Shown here piece after piece: positions 35,941-47,553 of a stretch of DNA of 64,000 bases. The position numbers and the translations under genes are program-made. The DNA is from Haliclystus octoradiatus (lineage: Eukaryota; Cnidaria; Staurozoa; Stauromedusae; Haliclystidae). Location of the stretch: positions 4,189,543 to 4,253,542 of the forward strand of contig OU744452.1 of the NCBI GenBank assembly GCA_916610825.1, in the 5' to 3' direction. Every line of letters starts with the position of its first letter. Position 1 is the stretch's first letter. The notes beneath the pieces were generated by a model, which was not told where the DNA came from, did no database searches, and saw nothing but the letters and a program-made list of their open reading frames with translations.

Positions 35941-38900
35941 ATGATGAAGAATATTTTCTGCAGATGGCTGGCAGTGCTAGCAATAGCAGGTGAGTTTCAT
36001 CAAAAATTCAACTTTACTGTTAGAATTTGAAAGTATAGCAATCTTAATTATTTGATTTAAGTTGTCACAGGGAGGTCGCGTAGTCTTGCAATAGGCGCAA
36101 CAGCATATTTCAATAAAATACGACTTTATCTATGTAGCAAAATGCCATTGTTGGATATCCTCTGTTTCAAGGAATGTTCTGGAATAGGCTGCAGACAAAC
36201 AAAACTTACCTTCGTTTGCTAGATACTGGATAAGTGTACCTGTACTTTCCGCTTATTCGTGAAAGAATACAACAACTTCCAGATTACAAACATTTTGCGA
36301 AAACGAGCCGTCCTTGCAATGGATTTTTACCCATTCAAATGTTTCATATAACCCAGATGTTTTGGTGAAAAATTTGAACTAAAGAAAGTGAAAAATTTGG
36401 ATTTTTAAAAGTGTTGGTATAGTTTCTTCAATTTCGAGCATTGTCATTTGCAAAAGTGAAGTACCAATCAAAGCATTCATTATTTCAACGGATGCATTGT
36501 ATAATATGTGGAGTTATTATGGGTAAAAGCGTATGACCTTTTCAAGGTGACATCGCGACAGCACTTGAGAATTATTTATATTGCATCTAATTCATCCGGA
36601 GCTCCATATTTTAGTTGTTAACAAAGCAGCGTCATTTATAATACTTTTGTTTTACAGGAATCGTCTCATGCAAAGTGAAGGTAGATAAACAAAATGAAAA
36701 AATGACATTGTCTAAAAAGCATTTCATAACCGAAAACGGACAACTAAGGCAACAGAGTTTACCATTCCAGCCTTCCTTTGCAACTAGTATTGGCCCCAAA
36801 GATAGTATATCAAAATCAGATGATATTCAACAAGGAACAGATCCTGCTGCCTCTCTTCAGGACCGTCCTCATATTGATGTAGCTTTCAAAGGAGACGAGA
36901 AGCTTTCAATTGATAATGATCCTCTTCATCTTGGATCAACTGCAGCCGTTGCACCAATTACACCGGCCAACGATAAGCCAAAGAAATTGCCTCATCATGC
37001 ACCGCTAGCCCAAACGTACCTGGGTGAGGATACAGACGAAGTTGTCACACCACAGGAATCATTGGCTTCAATGGTGTCCAAACCCATTTATCAAGGTGGC
37101 TCAGTTAGTATGTACATGAGGAGAACACCAGGAGAAGAGAGTAATGATGGTGATAAGAAGTATATGTATTCACCAGAAGATACAGAAAACAATGAAATGA
37201 TGAGAGAGAGAGACCATGAGGGTGAAAGGGAATCAGAACACTTTACTGAACCAGATAGGGACAACAGAGATGGGGGAGATGGCAGAGAGAGTAGAGAGGG
37301 AAGAGAAGGTCAGAAGAATCAAGAGAGTGAAAATGAAGGTTACAATAGAGAAAATGAAGGAGGAAGACATAGAGAAGAAGAACGATACCCAGAAAGGGAA
37401 AGAGAAAGAGAAGGGAGGAATAATGAAGATCAAGGAGAACAGAGGGAAACAGAAGGCGATAAAGAAAAAGAAAGATATGTAGAGGAAGAAGAACATCAAG
37501 ACAGGCATATAGAAGATCAACAGGGATCTCTACAATCACAAGGGCAGCAAGGACAAGAACCAGAAAGTGACCAAGGTAGGACCCCATTTAGGGAGGAAAG
37601 CTCATTTCGTAATGAAAATGATGGTGGTTACCAAAGGATGGATAACAATCAAAACCAAGATCACGGAGACAAACTTTACCCTGAAAGAGAAAAATATTTC
37701 AGAGATGGGCAAGATAGTCATGCACAAAGCTTTGATAAAAGCGATACTGATTTCCCCCAATTTCATGACGACCCAATTGGCGAGAAACCAATGATGTTCT
37801 CTAATAATAATAACAGAGATGGCTATAGTCATGAAGATCAAGGGGTATCAGATGGAATTGACGACCGTGAAAGAGAAAGAGCACGAGAAGATAAAAGAGA
37901 ACGTATATTGAAGGCCAACAGAAGAAACAATCTGGATGACATGGAGCCACTGAGAAAACATTTGATTAATAAAATGCCAATTCACAAAAAATCAAAAGCA
38001 GGAGGTAGAAGGCATTTACGAGCGCGTAAGACATCCGGTTTGGTTCACAAATCTATCCAGAGGATGCGTAATCAGAATAGAGCAGACGATGTCGAATATA
38101 AAGAAGTGGAGGATGGCACAGAAACGAGACGGAGAAGAAGTGAGGATTCTTCATCATCTTACGATGCATACGGAAGTATTGGAATGAAAGTACCACAGAA
38201 TTTACCGACATTAGGTAACGGTGCCGAGTTTCCCGCCATTGTGTCAGATCGCCCTGTCGAAGCTGAGGCACTCGTAGAAAGAACAGGCTTTGGAGAGAGC
38301 CCAATTGTCCATAAGAAAAAATGTGGAGAAGACTATGAGCCTGATCAATCTAATGAATATGGATATAAACGCAGAATTCAGCATAAGAAGAAGAAGCTCA
38401 TCAAAATCAGAACACGACGATCAACAGGTAAAGATAGCCATACAACAGCAAAAAAACCAGTTGGAAATAGCAAAAAAAAGACAGTTTCTGTAACATCAGA
38501 TGGAAAAAAGAAGAAAATGACAGACAGAGATTATGTTGGTAGCAGACCAGACGAAAGAAGTACAGAACACAGTGGTGGTATGCTAGAAGATAATGAACAA
38601 AGATTTTTACAAAGTAGGTTAGATAGAGATGCAGAGCCGTTTATTATGAAAATAGCGGAGCATGATAGAGATGATTTTCATAAACTTTGGGATAATTCAC
38701 ATTCACCAGGTAATGGTTATTACGCTGGAAATGGAGAGGGACCAGCAAGACCTTACTTAGGTGATTACTTAGATCATAATGTTGAAGATGCACATCACAC
38801 TGATCGCTTTGATCCTTTAGTACCAGTCAACAGTGCGGAACATAATGTAGAAGCTCACGCTGCTGGAGATCAGAGCAATGAAGATTCACACACTTCACAG

Positions 38901-41900
38901 TTAATTGATGCGATATGGGATCACGATAACAATGACGAAGATAAATTTAATCATGGTAGTCATCATGTCGAAGACCGGCCAGGACATTCTCAAAAAGTGC
39001 TCAGCTACTTCAATCATCGTGACCATGATGTTCTATTACCAACAGAAACGTTGGATGGAATTGCAGGCCACTGGGACGGAGGTGGTGGAGGCGGTGGATA
39101 TGATCATGGTAACCATTGGAATGACGAATACCCTCAGGGACATGCGGAACACCATGAAGATCCAAATAAAAGCAAGGCAATCCAAGCAATTCAGGATGAC
39201 CCATCAATTGATTCTGATTTACAGACATTAGGCGTTGGAATTGAAATGAATCATGCTCGACATGGAAATCACGGTGGTGGACATGAAGGATTACACGGCT
39301 TGCACGATGTAGGTGTACTTCACGGTGATGGTGGAGGGGGAGGCGGTGGGGGTGGGGGTGGATATCACGAAGGAGGTGCCGGTGGAGAATATGGACATGA
39401 AATGCCAGAAATGCATGGTATGCATGACGTCCATGATTTACATGAATCACCACATCCGGAACACATGGACCATCTTATGGAAGGTCTTGAATCCCAAACA
39501 CAAAGCCACGAACAACAACAAATCGAAGAGTCTCATGAAGAAGAATATAAACAACATAATGATGCTCTACTTCATCATTATCATAATTTAGAAGAGCATA
39601 TGAAAGGCTTACACGGAAGTATCTTCAATCATTTAGACGAAGGAGCCCACAACCTACATCATCATTCACATAATCGTTATCATTCAGGAGTGGATCGTAA
39701 GTCAATCAAAAATCCACTATCCTATGATATACTTCTTATTTTGTTAGTCACATTTTGTTAATGAAGTAAAAATAGGGTTATATTGAAATAATTACTAATA
39801 ATTAGTGTTATTAAGCGATTTGTATTCCTATTCCCTACTAGCGTATATTGAATCATGACTTATGAAAATCTACTTTACTTTGTCGTTAGTGACAAAATTA
39901 CAAGATACATCGATTTGACTTTACCTTGCAGTCTATTGTGTAAGGTTGTTTACTAATTTCCTTGATCAACATAAATTACTTCATGTACATGTCAATTCCA
40001 CATGTTAATAAAACTCTTCTTATCTGAGGATTTCTATTGTATCTATTTTCAGTCTATGCCTACAAGAATCCATGGGATAACATTCGATTACCTTATCATA
40101 TACCAGGTGAATTTATCATTATAAATGTATTATTATTCGTAAAATTGACTGAAAAGCAATTGTTTTATAATTAGGAGTTTAAACACACATTGACATCTGA
40201 TGGAATATGACGCAGCACATTTAATGCCAACTCTACAATTCATTCTTCAATTTCATTCATATGTGGCGATATGGTGTTCCAAAGATACTGGAATATCTGT
40301 TCTGCAAAGTGGACAATTTCTTTTCGCAAGAAAAAAGTAACGATTTTTTGAAGTCTAGAAATCACTATTTTTCTCTCTTGTTTTTTCGACATGACTTCCG
40401 ACTTTCGAAGGAGCACTATTTCTGAAATATGGTCACATCTACGAAACAGATATCATTTCTATATTCATTTGATTAATAGGATTTTTATTGTGTAGATAGA
40501 ATGATTAGAACACATGACCGCGTGGCTTAAAGGACAATGCGTCTGACTTATAATCAGAAGATTGGGGCTTCGAGTCCCTTTGTGGTCACTTCTTTATTAC
40601 TCCAAATAGGCACAAAGGAAGGGTAAAACTTGGTATTCCCCAATAAAAATACAAACAGCATCGACATGGGCAACGGTCAGTACCCGAGTCAGTAATAATC
40701 TACAGTTTGAATATATTAAGCTGTAGCAAACTATAAACACCCCGAAACCAAATATGATGTTTATTTTGTTTCGATCATTGTTCAATAATATCAATGATTT
40801 CTTGTAGTCAATTGCCCTCGAAATTTTTCTCGTGATTGTATTCCAAATTTCATCACTGTGGAAACTCAAAACCGATTTGGTGATGTCATAACTGATATTA
40901 AAACATGAGACTTTAACACGGTTGAAATAAATGTGCTTTTAAGACATCTATTTATTATCCAAATTCAACAATTCCAATACTTACGTTTAGGCTCCTATCG
41001 CGTAATAACAACCCGGCCGAGTTTAAATTATTTCTGTTTCAACAACTTTCGTCGGTATAGCGCATTGGTAGTGCGCCTGGCTAGAGTGCGCGGATCATGC
41101 TAGTTCGATTTCAGGTTTCAAGTGACATTTTTGACATTGCTAGATGCGCTGATGTTCTGGCTCGTCAATAAAAATGAATCATCTCTCTTTTTAATGCTGG
41201 AAGTGGCGCTAGAGTGTTGGATTACTGTATTACAAAGAGCAATAACGTCTCAGATCTCTGTATATTATCAGTGGACCGATTGATGGAAGGGTGAAGTGAG
41301 AAGGATATTTATAAAGCAATTTTAAACATGCCATCAATTTTCAAATGGGTTTTAATGCTATGTTGCATATTTAAATCCTATAAAATAAAAATCCTATTTG
41401 AATTATTTTATTCATAGCTTCCTTCTCCCTCTTCACATAGTCTGAGAAGCATAGGTTTTATTAAATGGTTGAAGAAAAGTCAATAATTAAATTTTTTATA
41501 TGTATCAGATCCAGCATAATTTTCAAAATATGAGCACAACAAGACACAGACAGACAAGTCGGCTTTCAGGCAAGGGCTTACACGAATACGATTGAATTAT
41601 ATTATGAAAGATTGCTGGCTTTGAACAAACGGAAAATAAAATAATATTCTGATTATAAAAAAACAAAGAGTAAATTCAAGAGGCATATAAGGGTAAATGT
41701 TTCTTAATTCATGTTACTGCTTTTATTTGTAGTTGCCAATCATCCAGTGGATTCCCCAGCAGAACCTGAAGCAGGTGGTGGCTCTCACGAAGAAGGGGGG
41801 AAAGGCGACAACAAAGGAGATGAAAAGGGTGGTCCATTAGCAGGCGAAGGTGGAAAAGAAGGCCCACTCGCGGGTGATAAACCACCAGACCCAGTGGATG

Positions 41901-43594
41901 ATAAAGCAAAGGGAGGAGAACCTGCAAAAGAAGGAAAAGGTGATAAGAAACCTTGGGGAAATTTGCCTTTGCCTGTCATACCAAAGCAACGAGGTGGACC
42001 AGAATTGCTACCGGATTCAGAACTCACCAACGCAACCGATCCTACATCCTCAAATGCATCTTCCCCAGGTAGTTCCGCTGAGGAACAAAGTGCTGCTCAA
42101 ATGAGTCTATTACAGCATGCATCGAAGCAGTTCATGGCTGGTGCTGTTGCATCTGATTCCGCAGCTGCCCAAGCCTCTGGAAACAAAGTAACAGCAATGC
42201 AAGCGATGCTAGAGTCCATGTTGAAGGATAATAAGCCGAAGAATGCAACTGATTCTCCCAGTGCAGCGATAGCATCGATGGATAGTCCAAAAGAGGCTGC
42301 TGCATTACCAGCCATGGAAAATGCAACAGCAGCAGGAGCATCAAACCTAGACCCCTTGCAAATTGCTAGACTTCAGCAGCTATCGATGATGCAAGAAGCA
42401 ATGCAGAAGTCCCCTCCTTCTCCATCTGCTCCTGGGCCAGCAAAGCCATCCGACGCATCAGCAACAGCAACAGATATCCAAAGCAAAATTCTTCAATTGC
42501 AAGCATTGGCAGCAGTTGCATCTTCAGCAGCACCTGAAGTTGCCAAATCACCAACAGGTCTATCTCCAGCCAGTCTTCTATTGGGTCAGATGAATACGGC
42601 AGGGACACAACCCTCCATTGAGAAATCTGCAAAATTACCTCAGGTAGGAGCCAGGAAAGTTCTTGGATCTGTTGATTCCAGTCCAACAGCAGCCGTAAAG
42701 GCACAAAATGTAGTCCCATCAGTGCAAGCTAGCAGCTTTAGCGATATACTAAAGGGATTAAAGCAAAAATTGGCAGTTGAGCAGGCGAAAGTATCCCCAC
42801 TTGGAAATCTTCTTCAAAGCAATCAGTCACCTAAGCCAGGAATTGAGGAAAAAAGCTCTCAAGAGATGGCACTAGCAAATGTTGCCAGATTGACAAGCTC
42901 TCTATCTCAAGAAGGTAAAATGAAGCAATTCCTAGGTGGAATGGAATTACCGAGAGGTACATCAAAAGATATAGTCACTTCTTTCCAGCCAAAACTAGCA
43001 ATAGAGAGTCAAGCAGACATAACTAGTGTTGAGCATGCAGTTGAAGCAGGTCATTCTGCATCCTCATTAGGTTCTTTACTTTTAAAGAAAGCAGAACAGG
43101 CAGAAGTATCATTGAAACAATTGAAACCAATTAAGCCGACAGAACAGGACATTGCTACACCGAATGCGTCATCAGCTACCCTGTGGAAGGATGCTATACT
43201 GCAACAGCTTAGTGATAAAGGAAAAAGAAGACATCATCTTGGATTAAAACTTGTTGCGAAATCTAGATCAGAAAACCCTTATAGTACAATTGGGTTTGAG
43301 CCTCCATCCAATGATGCCATGGAAGAGACTGGCAGCAAACGAGAGGGACAATTGGCTGCAAAATCAGTTGCAAAACCGGACAGTTCATTGGAAGCAAATG
43401 AGCTCGATAAAGCACAAGTTGAAGCCCAACTACAGAAATCTAGTTCTGATATAAGTCTCCACGATGATGCCCGTGATACTGTTTATAGTAAAGACGCAGA
43501 AAAAGTAACGACAAACGGTGTAGCGAAAGCCAAAGTACCTTCAGCGCCAACAGAAGATGATGTTCAATCAAAGAAGAGCCAGATAAAAGGATAG
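35941..43594 (+). CDS. Gene C: very large secreted low-complexity protein, paralogue of gene A
   Basis: Exons 35941-35989, 36658-39696, 40053-40106 and 41733-43594 splice in phase 1 throughout and give 1667 aa. The signal peptide is split by intron 1 (MMKNIFCRWLAVLAIAG then IVSC). Exon 2 (1013 codons) runs through an acidic/basic Arg-Glu-Asp-Gln-Asn-rich zone (EREREREGRNNEDQGEQ), furin-type sites RRRR|S and RTRR|S, a Lys-rich patch, then a His/Asp/Gly-rich zone with an 11-residue glycine run. The 54-nt exon 3 encodes YAYKNPWDNIRLPYHIPG, matching gene A exon 3. Exon 4 opens VANHPVDSPAEPEAGGG and is Ala/Pro/Ser/Lys/Gln-rich without cysteines. No named domain is recognised. Retention of intron 2 would instead end the protein at 39761 with a short hydrophobic tail. 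The furin sites suggest that it is cut into several peptides. Confidence 0.78.
40516..40587 (+). tRNA. tRNA-like sequence with tRNA-Arg body but UAU anticodon, probably a pseudogene
   Basis: A cloverleaf can be drawn: acceptor GACCGCG with TGTGGTC, anticodon stem TCTGA/TCAGA and loop CTTATAA, so the anticodon is TAT (40549-40551). The overall sequence resembles eukaryotic tRNA-Arg(UCU) more than tRNA-Ile. The D stem (T-T) and T stem (C-C next to TTCGAGT) each carry a mismatch. It lies on the plus strand inside intron 3 of gene C. Confidence 0.6.
41052..41120 (+). repeat. tRNA-derived SINE head (A and B boxes)
   Basis: TAGCGCATTGG fits the polymerase III A box and AGTTCGATTTC, about 45 bp on, fits the B box; the 5' end GTCGGTATAGCGC is tRNA-like. 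No good acceptor or T stem forms, so a SINE or tRNA relic is more likely than a working tRNA. In intron 3 of gene C. Confidence 0.45.
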
Positions 43595-44190
43595 ATGATT
43601 AATTATTTAGAGCATTGAATATTTTACATCGCAAGATGGAAGTGCTATTGTATGGCAGGAATTATCGTACATGTTTATAAACAGTGTACGAAGCGAAGAA
43701 CAGCTCCATGCTTCTTCAATTTACGACAGAAAGAAAATGTTCAAATTCGAATACTTCGATACAAAGCGTTGAATGCTTATTAATATGACTTTGAAGTAAA
43801 ATGAAACCAACGAAATACGAGAGTAAACAATAATTAAAGTTCTTAACGTAGTAAAATGTCAAATGGTAATAACTTTATTTTTGACATAAAAATTGTTCAT
43901 AGTTTAAATGAGACATGCATCTCTAACATAATTCAAACTCTGTAATTGCTTAGTGATCGTTGTTAAACAAATCGTTTACAGAGTGTCTGTTTTCCCCTTT
44001 GTGAATCTTTAGCCCAAACCAAGTAAAGTGTACCCTTCATGTACCTTTCATAGTAACAAAGAAAGAAATTACGATTCAACAGAGACTGATTATTAAAATG
44101 TATGTAGGTTTGATCTAAAATTGCACACGAAGTAGAGCAAAGAAGGACAACCAAAAAGAAAATATATTATTGAACGAGAGTAATTATACT
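43595..44190. other. Intergenic downstream of gene C
   Basis: No gene supported; the 63-codon minus-strand ORF at 43963-44154 lacks any motif. No strong AATAAA lies near the gene C stop. Confidence 0.4.
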
Positions 44191-44193
44191 AAA

Positions 44194-45356
44194 CCAGTGG
44201 CGGATCCCAGGGGGCACGACAAGGGCAAGCGCACCCGTCAGATTTGTAAACTGTTTGATGGCGCCGCGGCTGTTGTTTTGCTTTCATTCTTTACGAAAAC
44301 AATAACTGAGAAAACGACTTGTAAATGAAATTTCATCCTGAGTACGTTATACTTTTTCGTAGCAGATTGGAAGTAGCAGTACGATTGTTATAAATAATCG
44401 TATGATTGGACACTAGATTAGAAGGAAGTCAACCTAATTTGACCAATCAACGACACTGATTTCGCTACCGCGGAAGTATAGCATCCAATAGATTGCTTTT
44501 GATTTCGCTCCCCTCAGATGACGTGGCCTTCGAAGAATTTAGCTATGAACCAATCATAATGCTCTATTTCACATTCCTGACATAGTTCGCCCCCTCGGCA
44601 CCCGTGAATAACAAAGCTTGTCTTGCTTACTGTCCTGCTTGTGCTTTCTTTTCTCTTTTTGTTATTTTTAAACCCTTGAATCAGCCATCGTCATCTAGCC
44701 TCCTTTTATTAACTTAATCACAAATGGCGCTTAGCAAAGGATTAAATTCATAATCATTGTTGGAAGTTAAAACATTTAAATTGCGGTCTTTCTCATGATA
44801 AAACTGAAGCAGTTTGAAAACATATACTCCAAGGAGATTATTTCACATGAGTTCAAGGTGTCATTTTATTTGAACGATGCTGGTAGAAGTTTGTGAATTT
44901 TCAGAGTTGCAGTTTGCATCGTCAGGTCGGAGTGCAAACTCATAAACTCATAAGGTCATCTCAAATTTGGTGGAAACTTATCTTGGTATCATGATTCACG
45001 AGGCATCCTTATCCAAACTCTTTAAATGCTAAACAAGACAAATGTTCTTCTTTCTCCAGGGTACATTGTTTAAATTTGTATTTACTATTTTCTTACAAAT
45101 GCTGATATATTTAACTTGAATATATATTTGTTTTTCTTGGTTACAACATTTTTGTCGCTTTAATTTTGGAATAACTATGAGATAGACCATACTTTGTAGC
45201 TACTTGAAAGTCCGATTTGGATATTCAAAAACGATGCTACAGAAATGCTAAGAAATTTTAAATTTCAAAAATTTTCCGGGGGGCATGCCCCTCGCCCCTC
45301 TACCCTAGAATTCTGGCATCCCTCAGATTTTTGGCTGGATCAGCTCCTGTACTAAA
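44194..45356. mobile_element. Probable non-autonomous DNA transposon, ~1.16 kb
   Basis: The left end reads ACTAAACCAGTGGCGGATCC followed by a G-rich block (AGGGGGCACGAC); the right end has the opposing C-rich block (GGGGGGCATGCCCC), then GGCTGGATCAGCTCCTGTAC and TAAAC. The ends are imperfect inverted repeats of a type (CAGTGGCGGATCC) that I know from dispersed animal elements. No transposase frame lies between them. Confidence 0.5.
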
Positions 45357-46489
45357 CTTAAATCTAAATCAAGTTGCGCCGAAGATGATTTCCACTTAGA
45401 AATCTTTTTCCGGCTCAGGATGTTGTGAAAATGTGGTTTCATTTTTCCCTATAGCCAGCATTTTGTCAGCATTTAGCCAACACCAGCGATTGATGTTGTG
45501 ATATTGCTGGCAAAAAACTGGCTGAGATGGCCAATTGAAACCAGCATTTTCACAAAATTGTTGCGAAATTTTATCAAATGTTATGAAAATGTTGGATTCA
45601 ATTGGCCGGAGCTTTTAAATGTTGGCTTAATTTATATTGCCGGATTAATGAAAAGTGGGATATCAAGTGAGGTAGGACCATGATATTTTGTATGGAGAAT
45701 TGAACATAGTAATGAGTTTAACATGGAGATTTCTAAGCAAGGATGTATTGAAAATATTATTTAGAAATTCATGTGAACTCGAATTATAGAATCTATAACG
45801 GAGCTGTATTCTTCGATGTTCATTTTTATATTGCTATGATCCTTATGCATCCTTATCTGCATGATGAAAAAGACAGAAGGAAAGTATCTGAATTTAAAAG
45901 TTACAAGAAACGTTTCTCGATCCTGCCAATAGTTTAGTTTCACTGCTAATATTGCATTGATAACGTTTAAAATGTTTCACATTAGTATGAATGATAACCA
46001 ATTTGAAACCGTTAGGTATTTGATGGAGTGATTGGGTCCAGAAATTGAATCATCATCATGGTTATGTAAACATGAGGATGCATCCATGCTATATAGAGAA
46101 AAAAGCGGTTTTCACAGCATCCAATTTTCCTTGTGAATTTTCGGAGTTGCCTAGAAATCACAGTGCAGTTCAGAAAAAAGTATGTACTGAATATTACAGC
46201 TCTGTGCAGTTGCTAATTTTATATTGTAACTTCCGCCTATACTAATCACGTATTCTCTGCCTTGTAAATTGTAATGTATTATCTGTGTTCGTCCTCTGAC
46301 TCTTGAACCGTCATCGTGTGAACATCAACTTGTATAGCTGGTTCACCGTCATAGAGGCTCTGTTACTACAATCATATGATACTCATTATTCATCCTCTCC
46401 CTGTCGGTGGCCAGCTACTTATATACAAATATATTATTTCATACATACTTATGTGGTGTTCTAGTCTCAAATTAGAATACTACAAGTAC
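45357..46489. other. Intergenic, no gene seen
   Basis: Near 45450-45620 the strings gccagcattttgtcagcattt, aaaccagcattttcacaaaa and related variants recur, perhaps an old repeat. ORFs at 45498-45683, 45761-45943 and 46045-46245 show no motif. Confidence 0.35.
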
Positions 46490-46770
46490 AAAATATCCAT
46501 TTTACATTCAAATGCTTAACTGGGGATGCACCATCATATTTGAAAGATATGATCAGTTGGCAAACATCAAAAATAACACTGAGATCCAATACATTGCTAT
46601 TGTTGAACATCCCTCTCGTTAAATGTAAAACGTTTGGTAGTCGTTCCTTCAAATATTCTAGTCCATATACATGGAATGAACTCACATTAACTATAAAACA
46701 ATCATCTAGCTTAGAACAATTCAAATCTCTTCTTAAGACCCATTATTTTAAATTAGCCTATCATTTGTAA
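46490..46770 (+). pseudogene. 3' end of a LINE (CR1/Jockey-like) reverse transcriptase
   Basis: The plus strand reads FKCLTGDAPSYLKDMI, then a stretch ending in CKTFGSRSFKYSSPYTWNEL and SLEQFKSLLKTHYFKLAYHL before a stop. This is the conserved C-terminal end of LINE polyproteins (the G-x-R-x-F ... P-x-x-W-N-x-L pattern and the final LKT-x-x-F motif). Only the 3' end is present, as expected from 5'-truncated insertion. The tail shows AAATAAATATTATTAC. Confidence 0.78.
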
Positions 46771-47553
46771 GTTTTAGCATTGTAAATTCCCTAGAATATC
46801 TCACTGATAGTAAATGACTTAAATAAATATTATTACTGCAATAGAGGATTCTATTGCGAAAATATTAGTAATGAAAAAATGAAAAATAATTAATAGAATT
46901 GTGGTGTAATTAGTAATGTAATTAGTAATTCATACAAAGTGATTTATTCTGATACATATCAACTTAAAAAATTGATTTGTAAAAGTTTGGAGTCGATCCG
47001 CACATGAAATGACAGAGATATCGATGTTTCACTTTTACCGATCAATTTGATTATGATAAATTTTTCAGTTGATACATCAGAATCAATCATTACTTTGAAA
47101 AATATTTTTTCAATAGAAACCTATATTATGCTGATGATAATTAGTAATAATCGGGTCACGATGTAATCCAAATTTTGTATGTATCAGAGTGAATCGGTTG
47201 GTATTAGAACGTAAGAAAAAACAAACTTAATGTGCACTTCTTTACAGCAGTCAATATAAGGTACATTATTGCATCGCAACAATATTATTATGTGACATGT
47301 TTACTAACATTATAATTTTTGTTATTACACTTGCGTGAGCAGAATAAAAGGCAAATGGTATGGTAAGCGTCGTTGTTGCATGGATAAATATTCCATTGGC
47401 TTGAATCCAAACTGACTATAGATTTATGTGATGCCAGATAAATATTCTTAGTGGGTATATGAATTTATATTTATAATAATATTTGATACATTTCGTTATA
47501 TATATTGTTCTTGATATAGGATATTATATGTCTCTAATGTGAAATTGTTTTAG
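46771..47553. other. Downstream region of the VWA-TSP1 gene
   Basis: AT-rich, no gene. The 3' UTR of the minus-strand VWA gene should lie at its right end; no obvious AATAAA on the minus strand close to the stop. Confidence 0.35.

Noticed and set aside
37233-37587. Hydrophobic minus-strand ORFs that look like membrane proteins
   Set aside because: They are the complement of the Arg/Glu-rich coding block of gene C; the hydrophobicity is an artefact of reading GAA/AGA runs backwards.
40516-40587. Functional tRNA-Ile(UAU)
   Set aside because: The body is tRNA-Arg-like and both D and T stems carry mismatches; kept only as a tRNA-like sequence.
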